Shown here: positions 43,827 to 51,397 of the stretch, one piece after another
Layout: each line of letters starts with the position of its first letter
Position numbering within the stretch: position 1 is the first letter of the stretch
From: JASHVB01 sp963780805
GTDB taxonomy: Bacteria; Pseudomonadota; Alphaproteobacteria; Acetobacterales; Acetobacteraceae
Reading direction: 5' to 3'
Length of the DNA stretch: 64,000 bases
NCBI GenBank assembly: GCA_963780805.1
Contig: CAWADP010000009.1
Location: 496,001 to 560,000, forward strand
Position numbers and translations under genes: made by a program
Notes under the pieces: generated by a model
Told to the model about the DNA's origin: nothing
Database searches by the model: none
The model's input: only the letters and a program-made list of their open reading frames with translations

Positions 43827-44636
43827 ATGAAAGAGAACAGCATATGGCGGGCGGTGCGCGCCGGGCGGGCCGCGCTGGGGACCGGGCTCAAGGAGTTCGC
43901 GTCGCGCGGCGTGCCGTGGATCATCGAGGCGTCCGGCTTCGACTACTGCATGATCGACCACGAACATGGCGCCTTCGACCTGGAGACGATCGCGGATCTC
44001 GCCGGGTGGTTTCAGGCCACCGACGTCTCGGCGATCGTGCGGATTCATAAATCCTTCACGTATCTGATCCCGGCGATCCTCGATCAGGGGATCATGGGCG
44101 TGCAGGTCTCGGAGGTCGATAACGCCGAGGAGGCGCGCGCCATTGCACGGGAGGCGAAGTTTCCGCCGATCGGCCATCGCGGTATCTCGGGGCAGGGGAT
44201 GCACACCGGATACCGCAGCTATGGCGCGCGCCACGCGACCGAGTATGCGCCGTGGGCGAATGCCAACATCATCGTTTGCGTGTCGATCGAGTCGCTCGAG
44301 GGGCTGGAGAATGTCGAGGCGATCGCGGCGGTCGAGGGCATCGACATGATCGCCTATGGCCACTCGGACCTGAGTGCGCGGTTGGGCGTGCATCTGCAGC
44401 TTGAGCACCCGACGTTCAAGGCGGCCGTGCGGCGGATTGCGGAGGCCTGCAACGTGCATGGGAAGCTGGCCCGCGGGTCGGCGGAGACCGAGGCGCAGAT
44501 CGAGGAGTACTGGCGGCTTGGGTGCAAGGTGCTGAACCTGCCGGGTAACGACGTCAGCACCTATCTGGATGGGCTGAAGGCGCGGGCTGGGCGGGCGCAT
44601 GCGCGGCTGAAGTCGATCGGGGTGCCGGGGGGTTGA
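43827..44636 (+). CDS. HpcH/HpaI-type aldolase
   Basis: 269 residues from the ATG at 43827 (GGAGG at a 10-bp spacing; ATG 43809 and TTG 43758, the last overlapping the VOC stop, are alternatives). The TIM-barrel class II aldolase motifs are GFDYCMIDHEHG, GIMGVQVSEVDNAEEARAIA, FPPIGHRG, and VSIESLEGLENVEAIAAVEGIDMIAYG. It cleaves 2-oxo-4-hydroxy acids such as 4-hydroxy-2-oxoheptanedioate; here the substrate is not fixed. It is linked to the VOC gene. Confidence 0.88.
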   Translation: MKENSIWRAVRAGRAALGTGLKEFASRGVPWIIEASGFDYCMIDHEHGAFDLETIADLAGWFQATDVSAIVRIHKSFTYLIPAILDQGIMGVQVSEVDNAEEARAIAREAKFPPIGHRGISGQGMHTGYRSYGARHATEYAPWANANIIVCVSIESLEGLENVEAIAAVEGIDMIAYGHSDLSARLGVHLQLEHPTFKAAVRRIAEACNVHGKLARGSAETEAQIEEYWRLGCKVLNLPGNDVSTYLDGLKARAGRAHARLKSIGVPGG

Positions 44637-44935
44637 GGCGCGCGCTCGATCCCCGACAAGCAAAGTCGGTAGCGCGTCCTTCGCCCGATGGGTCACGCGG
44701 ATCGTGTCTCTTCTGTGATCGCGGCCGGCCCGCTCCACAGCTGTTCTTGTGTGTGGGTCCTGGATGATCTCATGCCCGGCTGCCCCTTGTCAGGGCGACA
44801 GGTGCCCATCATTGTTTCGGGCTGCTGACTGCGATTGCGAGGCCGATCAAACCGCTGCGGCGGAGCTGCCAGTAACCCGTCTACCGCCAGTGGGTGTCCA
44901 GGGCCAGCGGGTTGGACGCAGCGTGGAGTGAAACG

Positions 44936-45346
44936 ATGCCGAAGCTGATCCCCGTCCCTGATTCTTTGAGCAAGCCCTTCTGGGACGCCGTCAATCAAAG
45001 GCGGCTGATGTTGCAGCACTGCACTGCCTGCGACCGGCTGCAATACCCGCCGCAGCAGGCCTGCCAGGTCTGCAACTCGGCCGCCGGCCTGACGTGGAAA
45101 GAGGTCGAGGGACGCGGCCATATCGCCGCTTCCATCGTGATCGAGGATGGCCGCCTCAACCGGCGCATGCCCGATCAGCCCTATAACCTGGCAATGGTGA
45201 CGCTCGACGCGGACAAGCGGGTCAATTTCTATTCCAATCTCCCGGGCACCGCGCCCTACAAAGTGCCCGTGGGCGCCGCCGTCGAGGTGACGTTCGAGGA
45301 GGTGGCCCCAGGCCAGCTCATCCACGAATGGCAAGTCGTCGCTTAG
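44936..45346 (+). CDS. DUF35 zinc-ribbon / OB-fold protein
   Basis: 136 residues. The rubredoxin-like zinc ribbon LQHCTACDRLQYPPQQACQVCN is followed by an OB fold (EGRGHIAASIVIEDGRL, YNLAMVTLDADKRV, VEVTFEEVAPGQLIHEW). DUF35 proteins pair with thiolase-like proteins, as partners of aldolases or thiolases that handle acyl-CoA. The thiolase gene begins 16 bp downstream, fitting that pairing. The 44637-44935 gap upstream holds nothing else. Confidence 0.9.
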   Translation: MPKLIPVPDSLSKPFWDAVNQRRLMLQHCTACDRLQYPPQQACQVCNSAAGLTWKEVEGRGHIAASIVIEDGRLNRRMPDQPYNLAMVTLDADKRVNFYSNLPGTAPYKVPVGAAVEVTFEEVAPGQLIHEWQVVA

Positions 45347-45362
45347 TTCGAGAGGTGGAGCC

Positions 45363-46679
45363 ATGAGCGCGCCAGACCGGTATCAGTGGCGGCGAGATAA
45401 GGACGGGCTCGGAGTATGGGAGCACCGCGGCAAGGTCGCAGTGGCCGGTGTCGGACATTCGCCGGTCGACCGTCGTTGGGACGGCGTCTCGATGGACAAG
45501 ACGCTCGGTGCGTACTCCATCCTGGCCTGCCGGAAGGCGATGGACGAGGCAGGCGTGACGGCGGATCAGGTCGACGGCGTCATCTGCTGCGATAGCCATA
45601 TCGCCGGCGGCAGCGGTGGGTCCGCGTCGCAGTGGGCGCCCCGGCCCTATTTCGCTCCGCCGTATGATTCGGAGTGGGGGCTCACTCTGGTCAACGCGCA
45701 GTGGCTCATCGCGCAGATGGGGCTGCGCAACGTCAAATTTGCGCCGACAGGATTGCCGACCATCAGCGAAATGGTGGGCATGGCGGCACAGGCGGTGGGT
45801 GACGGCGTTTGCAGCACCTGTCTCGTCATCTACCCGACAGGCAACCTCGAAGGCCGCTATCGTCGCGGTGGCGAGAACGCCGACGACTACGCCCGCGGCG
45901 CACGCCAATGGACGGCACCCTGGGGCAATCACGGCGGCAACGATTTCATCAACATCTTCCCGCACGGGCAGTACTGCCTGAAATACGGTGGCAAGCACGA
46001 CGACCTCGCCCCCTTCGTCATCAACCAGCACCGCAACGGATTGCTCACGCCGTGGGGGTTCAACGCCAGCCACCAGGTGCCGCAGCTCACCGTCGAGGAG
46101 TACCTCGGTTCGCGCTACGTGCTGAACCCGCTGCGGCTGTGGGACTGCGACCGGCCGGTCAATGCATCGGCCGCGTATCTCTTCACAACGGCCGAGCGCG
46201 CCCGCGACATGCGGCAGCCACCGGTCTATGTGCTCAATCACTCACAGCACAATTTTAAGCAGCGCTCCACACAGGCCGATCTGGAGCAGATCGAGGACTG
46301 GACCGACCGTGCCGCACGGAGAATGTACGAAGGCGCCGGGCTTGGGCCGCAGGACGTCGATATATTCAATCCGTACGACGGCTATGCACCCATGACGCAG
46401 TTCTTCCTGGAGGCGTTCCAGTGGCACGGCGTCAAACGCGGCGATGCGTTCGGGTTCTACGCGGGCGATATCAGGGTCGAGGGACCGCACCCGCTTTGCT
46501 CCAGCGGCGGCAATCTGGGGAACGGGCGGACGCGGACGGCCATGTACACCGACTGCATCGAGCAACTCCGCGGCACGGCTGGGGCACGGCAGGTCAAGGT
46601 TCGGGCGGAGACCGCGCTGGGGGCATTCACCACGCCGAGCAGTGGGGGGTGGATCATGTTTGGGAAACACGCGGGCTGA
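45363..46679 (+). CDS. Thiolase-like protein (lipid-transfer/SCP2-thiolase type)
   Basis: 438 residues of the thiolase fold: VAVAGVGHSPVDRRWDGVSM, ACRKAMDEAGVTADQVDGVICCDSH, VGDGVCSTCLVIYPTGN, DIFNPYDGYAPMTQFFLEAF, and SSGGNLGNGRTRTAM near the end. The usual catalytic GGH is GGN here, as in DUF35-associated aldolase or degradative thiolase subfamilies, so it may be an acyl-CoA retro-aldolase rather than a true thiolase. It is encoded with DUF35 and a VOC-aldolase set. Confidence 0.85.
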   Translation: MSAPDRYQWRRDKDGLGVWEHRGKVAVAGVGHSPVDRRWDGVSMDKTLGAYSILACRKAMDEAGVTADQVDGVICCDSHIAGGSGGSASQWAPRPYFAPPYDSEWGLTLVNAQWLIAQMGLRNVKFAPTGLPTISEMVGMAAQAVGDGVCSTCLVIYPTGNLEGRYRRGGENADDYARGARQWTAPWGNHGGNDFINIFPHGQYCLKYGGKHDDLAPFVINQHRNGLLTPWGFNASHQVPQLTVEEYLGSRYVLNPLRLWDCDRPVNASAAYLFTTAERARDMRQPPVYVLNHSQHNFKQRSTQADLEQIEDWTDRAARRMYEGAGLGPQDVDIFNPYDGYAPMTQFFLEAFQWHGVKRGDAFGFYAGDIRVEGPHPLCSSGGNLGNGRTRTAMYTDCIEQLRGTAGARQVKVRAETALGAFTTPSSGGWIMFGKHAG

Positions 46680-46728
46680 GGGGGAGGCACGGGAGGTCGC
46701 CAGACCGTAACGATCAGTCGCAGCCACC

Positions 46729-46757
46729 TTGACGCATAGGGGTTTTCGCTGTAGCAT
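46729..46757 (+). promoter_or_regulatory. Strong promoter of the BrnTA operon
   Basis: TTGACG at 46729-46734, a 17-bp spacer and TAGCAT at 46752-46757. Transcription would begin around 46764-46766, at or just before the BrnT ATG (46766), so the toxin mRNA is likely leaderless. BrnA family antitoxins repress their own promoters. Confidence 0.6.
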
Positions 46758-46765
46758 AAACTAAC

Positions 46766-47011
46766 ATGCGTTTGACGTTCGATCCAGCGAAGAACGCCAG
46801 GAACATCGCGGAACGCGGCCTGTCGTTCGAGCGTGTTGCCGAGCTCGATTGGGAAACGGCCCTGTCGCAAGAAGACACGCGCAAGGACTACGGCGAGACC
46901 CGTCTTCAGGTGCTGGCATTCCTGGGGAAGCGGTTGCATGCCGCGGTGGTAACGATCCGTGGCGACGCGCTGCACGTGATCAGCTTCCGCAAAGCAGCCG
47001 GAAGGAGGTGA
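46766..47011 (+). CDS. brnT: BrnT ribonuclease toxin
   Basis: 81 residues. The BrnT fold reads MRLTFDPAKNARNIAERGLSFERVAELDW, then DYGETRLQVLAFLGKRLHAAVVTIRGDALHVISFRKAAGR (shown in pieces: KDYGETRLQVLA and HVISFRKAA), with the conserved RxxSxRxA-like end (ISFRKAAGR). BrnT is a RelE-like mRNA endonuclease, neutralised by BrnA. The gene is followed by brnA after 6 bp. Confidence 0.93.
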   Translation: MRLTFDPAKNARNIAERGLSFERVAELDWETALSQEDTRKDYGETRLQVLAFLGKRLHAAVVTIRGDALHVISFRKAAGRR

Positions 47012-47017
47012 AGTGGT

Positions 47018-47311
47018 ATGAGCAGGAAAGGGGATGAAGCCGCCTCGCGTCCCGACGACGAGAATCCGGAATGGACGCGCGAACAGATTTGGCAGGCGCG
47101 CCCCGCGTTGGAAGTCATCGCTGAGAAATTTGGCCGAGAGGCGGCACACGCGCTGGGGCGCGGCGGCCGCCCTGTCAAGCCGAACCGGAAGGTCAACCAG
47201 ACATTGCGGCTGGATCCCGACGTACTGGAAGCCTATCGCCGGGAAGGCCCCGGCTGGCAGGCGCTGATGAACGACGTGCTGCGCCGGCACATGCCGAGGC
47301 ACGGGAAGTGA
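47018..47311 (+). CDS. brnA: BrnA antitoxin
   Basis: 97 residues. The C-terminal motif GRPVKPNRKVNQTLRLDPDVLEAYRREGPGWQ (in pieces: GGRPVKPNRKV and LRLDPDVLEAYRREG) followed by NDVLRRHMPRH is the ribbon-helix-helix DNA-binding domain of BrnA. The N-terminal half wraps the toxin. It presumably represses the shared promoter at 46729. Confidence 0.92.
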   Translation: MSRKGDEAASRPDDENPEWTREQIWQARPALEVIAEKFGREAAHALGRGGRPVKPNRKVNQTLRLDPDVLEAYRREGPGWQALMNDVLRRHMPRHGK

Positions 47312-47756
47312 AGATGGATACTGGAGTGCACCCGCGCGCGGTGAAAAGACGGCGACGATGGCGGTCGTGAGTTGAGCCCGGTAGCCAATCCAGTAACGAC
47401 CGGACTTGAGCCATGCCCTGCCCGGTTGGGCAGGCGCGATCAACGACTTGTAGCGCGAGGAGTGCGCACATTAGCCTGAATAAGGCATTGCAGTGTCAGA
47501 GACGCGCCGCAGGTCATACCGCGTCGACCATGCGAAAGTGTGGAACTCTCTGCCCAATCCGTCGCTTATGCCGATTCTGCATAGTTTAGCGACCCCATCG
47601 AGCCTATCGGCGGAAGTCCCCGACCCTCGCGGGTACGGGCCCGCGCAAGTGAGATGAAGCCAATGCGTACGCTTCGCATGGCGTGACAGTCGCGTGGCGC
47701 AGCAGCCGATTTGCCTGGTAAGCTTAATCCCGGAGCACCCGGTGGAGATTCTCGGA
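47312..47756. other. Intergenic region between BrnTA and the peroxidase cassette
   Basis: A 54-codon open frame from a GTG at 47493 to 47657 is the only coding-like stretch, but it has no recognisable family and a weak ribosome site. Otherwise I see nothing. The GGAG at 47742 is the ribosome site of the next gene. Confidence 0.4.
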
Positions 47757-48589
47757 TGAGCCAATCTCACTTCACGCTCGCGTTTCCCTTGAAGGCGCCA
47801 GCCGATACCCAGGCGCTGACCGATCAACTGACGGCGCAGATGCCGGCGCTGATCAAGACGGCCGACTCGATCGGTACGATCCACTACGCGCGGTTCACGA
47901 TCCTCAGTCAGCGCACCGCGCTCTTCTTGGGTGATTTCGACGGTGAATTTGGCGATCTGATGACCGAACTGGGCAAGCAGGCGGGGCCGGTTTTCGACAC
48001 GATTTTTCAGCACGTCGATGGACCGCCGCCCATGCCGGTGGCCGGTCACGTCGAAGAGTTCGTTGAATGGTCGGCCAACCACCTGCTGCGTCCGGCCTTG
48101 GCGTACAGTGCGTATCCGGACGTGACAGCAAAAGAGATCAAGGCCTTGGCCGCGGCGACGGACATCAGTGGCCTGGGCGAACTGAACCCGTTCCTGGTGA
48201 TCCTGCCGCTCAAATCAAGGCTCGCGTTCATCGAGGTGGAACTGCTACTGCGGGCGCGGACTCGCGGCACACAGAGAGACCTGGATTCGGTGGGCACCCC
48301 CCATTTCGCTCAGTTCGTGCCGCTTGAGGACAACCAGATCGGATTCTTCACGGTTTACGATGGCTCGTTCGACAAATACATTGCCGACTTCACCAAGAAC
48401 ATCGGCCAGGTTTTCGACCTGATCTTCAAATTCACCAAGAACGCGCCGCCGTCACCCTGCCGAATGCACCTTCAGGAGTTTATCGACTTCGCGGCGGGGG
48501 CGAACCGTGCCCCGATCGGTTTTTACCAGGCGTATCCCGGCCTGAGTGTGCAGGACATTCACGCGCTGATCGCCGACAGCAAATCATGA
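47757..48589 (+). CDS. Unrecognised protein made of two tandem copies of one domain
   Basis: 277 residues with no family I recognise. It consists of two similar halves: residues about 37-131 (DSIGTIHYARF ... FDGEFGDLM ... PVFDTIFQHV ... VEEFVEWSANHLLRPALAYSA ... KEIKAL) and 177-274 (DSVGTPHFAQF ... YDGSFDKYI ... QVFDLIFKFT ... LQEFIDFAAGANRAPIGFYQA ... QDIHAL). Each copy has a conserved H-[FY]-A-x-F and a YxAYPxxxxxxI motif. It is first in a three-gene operon with the DyP peroxidase (57 bp away) and the catalase-like gene. It may be a peroxidase partner or a ferredoxin-like alpha/beta-barrel enzyme. Confidence 0.75.
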
Positions 48590-48646
48590 CCAGATCCGGG
48601 GCGGGGACGCCGCCTGCCGGAGTCCGGATCAAGAAGGAGAGTCGCG

Positions 48647-50200
48647 GTGAGCGATAAACCGGACTCGCGACCGACGGCGGGTGGCGGGCTGCTGCACCGC
48701 CTGTTTGGGCACCGCGGACAGGCGACGCAGGAGCCCCGCGGGACATTGAATCTGGGTGATATTCAGGGCTTGATCCTGCGCGGTTACCGGATGCCGATGG
48801 TACGGCATTTCCTGTTGACCGTTGGAGTCCCGGCGGCGGCTCGCAAGCTGCTGGGACGACTGGTCAGCGGCGACGAGGCCGACGCGCCACAGATCACCAC
48901 CGCGGAAGACTGGCACGTGGGGTTCGAACCAGGACCACATGACAATCCCGCCGATCCACCACGCCGCAAACCGGATTACTGTCTGAACCTTGGCATTACC
49001 TGGCCGGGCCTGCTCGCGTTGGAGGTAGCGCAGTGTGTGCCGGCGCTCGCATTCAAATCATTCGGCGCCTATGTGGCCGGTGCCGCGGAGCGGGCGGAAC
49101 TGGTGGGCGATACTGGAGCGAGCGCTCCGGCAAACTGGGTCGGTGGATTCGGAACCGGCAACGACCACGTCCTGGTGACATTGCACGCGATCAGTCTGCA
49201 AGCCATGGCAGCCTACAGCGACCGGCTGACGGCTCTGTTCGGCGAAGGTGGTGCGTTTCGTGAAATCTGGCGCCAAGACGGTATGGCGCTGATGGAAATG
49301 CAAGATGGCAAGCCGGTTCCCACAGCCAAAGTGCATTTCGGCTACACCGACGGGATCAGCCAGCCCACCGTGCGCGGCGGTCCGGAACGGTATAAGCCGG
49401 ATCATCAGAAATCATGCGAACCCTGGTTGTTCGTCCTGCTGGATGAGGCCGAGAACTACTTCGTCCCGGAGCCGCGGGAACTCGGCCTGAATGGTAGTTT
49501 CGCCGTCTTTAAGATGGCCGAGACAGACGTCGCCGGGTTTGAGAATTTCCTGCAATCGCACAAGGACACGATCGATCCGGAATTGCTCGCCGCGAAAATG
49601 TGCGGGCGATGGCGCAACGGCGTTCCGCTCGCACTGTCTCCAGACACTGACAGTCCTCCGGGCGGGATCTCACCCGATCAATTGAACAATTTCGAATACG
49701 TCAACGCGGACGGATCGGGCGACCCAAGGGGGATTCGTTGCCCGGTGGGGGCGCACATGCGCCGCATCAACCCAAGAGGACAACCAGTCACCGGCCAGGG
49801 TCAACCGGGCGGCAGCAACAATACCCACCGGCTGATCCGCCGAGGCATGCCGTACGGACCGATCTATGACCCCGCTTTGCCCTATGACGGCATCGAACGC
49901 GGACTGTTGGGTTACTTCATCAATTCGAATATCGAGAACCAATATGAATTGGTACTGAGCCAATGGGTCAATGACAGCGCGTTCGCTGGGGCTGTGAGGC
50001 TGCCGCCAAAATCAAAAGATCCGATGATTGGCACCCAGGATCCCAATGAGAGCATTTTTGCCATTCCACAAGCTGGCGGCGGGCCGCCGATCAGGATCAA
50101 CGGCCTGTTGACGTTTACCGTGACGAAAGCCGCGGCTTACTGCTTCCTGCCAGGAATCACCGCCATCCGGTTCCTCGCCAACCTGGGAGCGGATCCGTAA
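48647..50200 (+). CDS. DyP-type haem peroxidase
   Basis: 517 residues. The DyP signature GYTDGIS (the GxxDG loop, Asp235) supplies the distal acid, and the proximal haem ligand is His370 in VGAHMRRINPR, followed by NTHRLIRRGMPYGP and PYDGIERGLLGYFINSNIENQYE. It is larger than classical B-type DyPs (about 300) because of an extra N-terminal part and insertions, typical of C/D-type enzymes. No secretion signal is seen. It oxidises dyes, lignin-like phenols or lipids with peroxide; the natural substrate is not known. Confidence 0.9.
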   Translation: MSDKPDSRPTAGGGLLHRLFGHRGQATQEPRGTLNLGDIQGLILRGYRMPMVRHFLLTVGVPAAARKLLGRLVSGDEADAPQITTAEDWHVGFEPGPHDNPADPPRRKPDYCLNLGITWPGLLALEVAQCVPALAFKSFGAYVAGAAERAELVGDTGASAPANWVGGFGTGNDHVLVTLHAISLQAMAAYSDRLTALFGEGGAFREIWRQDGMALMEMQDGKPVPTAKVHFGYTDGISQPTVRGGPERYKPDHQKSCEPWLFVLLDEAENYFVPEPRELGLNGSFAVFKMAETDVAGFENFLQSHKDTIDPELLAAKMCGRWRNGVPLALSPDTDSPPGGISPDQLNNFEYVNADGSGDPRGIRCPVGAHMRRINPRGQPVTGQGQPGGSNNTHRLIRRGMPYGPIYDPALPYDGIERGLLGYFINSNIENQYELVLSQWVNDSAFAGAVRLPPKSKDPMIGTQDPNESIFAIPQAGGGPPIRINGLLTFTVTKAAAYCFLPGITAIRFLANLGADP

Positions 50201-50224
50201 TCCATATTCTTTAAGGGGCTGTCC

Positions 50225-51322
50225 ATGCTGTTTCTGACGCGATTGTTCGGAGTGACCGGCAGCGACTCTGAGCGGCATCTGGATGACGAACAGGCCTGCA
50301 TCGAGGAGATCGTCAAGAAGGCGCTGTTGTTGCAGACCAAAGCGGCCTCCGATCAGCACCGGGTGCCTGGCCGCGGAACGCACGTCAAGGGCACCTGCGC
50401 GCGGGCTCGGTTGGAGGTGTTGGACGTCACCGCCGGCCGCGACCCGGCGCTTGGGGCGAGGCTCGCACGGGGGATATTCGCGACGCCTGGCGTATATCCC
50501 GCCATTGTGCGGTTTGGGAACGCGGATCCGAAGGTCAACTCTGATTTCAAGGCTGACGTCCGCTCGTTGTCGTTCTCGGTCGACCTCACACGAGGCGGCA
50601 CCGAGGTGCCTGGTGCCAAGGTTGAGCGGCAGGATTTCTCCTTGCAAAACACGACAACTCTTCCGATCAATGACGCACGGGCATTTCTGGCGGTGATGAA
50701 CGTGCTGACCGCGCCGAATCCGCTCGCCGGCCTGTGGGCGGTATCATTCTCGGATAAATTGCGCGTGGTGCGAAGCCTGACGTTGGCACAATTGCAGATG
50801 CACCAGAAAATCAGGCCATATCAGCAACTGCGTTATGGCAGCAACGTTCCGTTCCAACATGGATCTGGCGAAGTCGTGAAGTATTCGGCAACGCCGTCCC
50901 CGGACAATGCGACGCGCGCTTTGCAAAGGGGCAATCCGAACGCCTTGCAGGACGAACTGCTCCGCCACTTAAGCGAAGACGACGAGATGAGCAGTTTCGA
51001 AATTGGAGTGCAGTTTCTCGACACCGAAAAGATGACTTACGGCGGCAAGCACCGGGATGCAAACTTCTGGGTCGAAAACGCCAGTATCGAATGGAATGAG
51101 GCGCAGGCGCAATTTCACACGGTCGCGCGGCTTTCTCTCACGCCTAAGTCGCAACTTTCTCCATCGGACAGTGCGGCAGTCTTTTTCGACGTCACCCGGA
51201 ATGCCACACCTGACAGCGCACCGGTGGGAAGCATTAACCGCGCGCGCTGGCGATCGGAGGCCGCGAGCAGAGACGTAAGAATGCGTGCGACTTCAGGCAG
51301 TCGGTCAGATATGCCAATGTAG
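50225..51322 (+). CDS. Catalase-fold haem protein lacking a C-terminal tyrosine ligand
   Basis: 365 residues with the catalase N-fold: RVPGRGTHVKGTCARARLEV, with distal His53, and YPAIVRFGNADPKVNSDFKADVRSLSFSVD like the PGF-type beta-barrel strand that carries the conserved Asn. The end, GSINRARWRSEAASRD, aligns with INRARKAVYEASS-type tails of small catalase-like proteins, but the ligand tyrosine is replaced, and no Tyr occurs after about residue 285. It may therefore not bind haem normally, or the sequence here may be altered. It follows the DyP gene by 24 bp. Confidence 0.72.
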   Translation: MLFLTRLFGVTGSDSERHLDDEQACIEEIVKKALLLQTKAASDQHRVPGRGTHVKGTCARARLEVLDVTAGRDPALGARLARGIFATPGVYPAIVRFGNADPKVNSDFKADVRSLSFSVDLTRGGTEVPGAKVERQDFSLQNTTTLPINDARAFLAVMNVLTAPNPLAGLWAVSFSDKLRVVRSLTLAQLQMHQKIRPYQQLRYGSNVPFQHGSGEVVKYSATPSPDNATRALQRGNPNALQDELLRHLSEDDEMSSFEIGVQFLDTEKMTYGGKHRDANFWVENASIEWNEAQAQFHTVARLSLTPKSQLSPSDSAAVFFDVTRNATPDSAPVGSINRARWRSEAASRDVRMRATSGSRSDMPM

Positions 51323-51397
51323 ATTGCCCCGGCGCGATTGAGAGCGCCGCAGCGAACTACCGCCGGCTCGCGGTGACCACTCACAGCCACGTCAGTG

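Noticed and set aside
47493..47657. 54-codon GTG-started frame in the gap before the peroxidase cassette
   Set aside because: No recognisable family, weak ribosome site; insufficient for a CDS call.
48908..48930. tRNA T-loop-like sequence GGTTCGAACC
   Set aside because: It lies inside the DyP coding frame, with no acceptor or anticodon arms around it; no tRNA is visible in the window.
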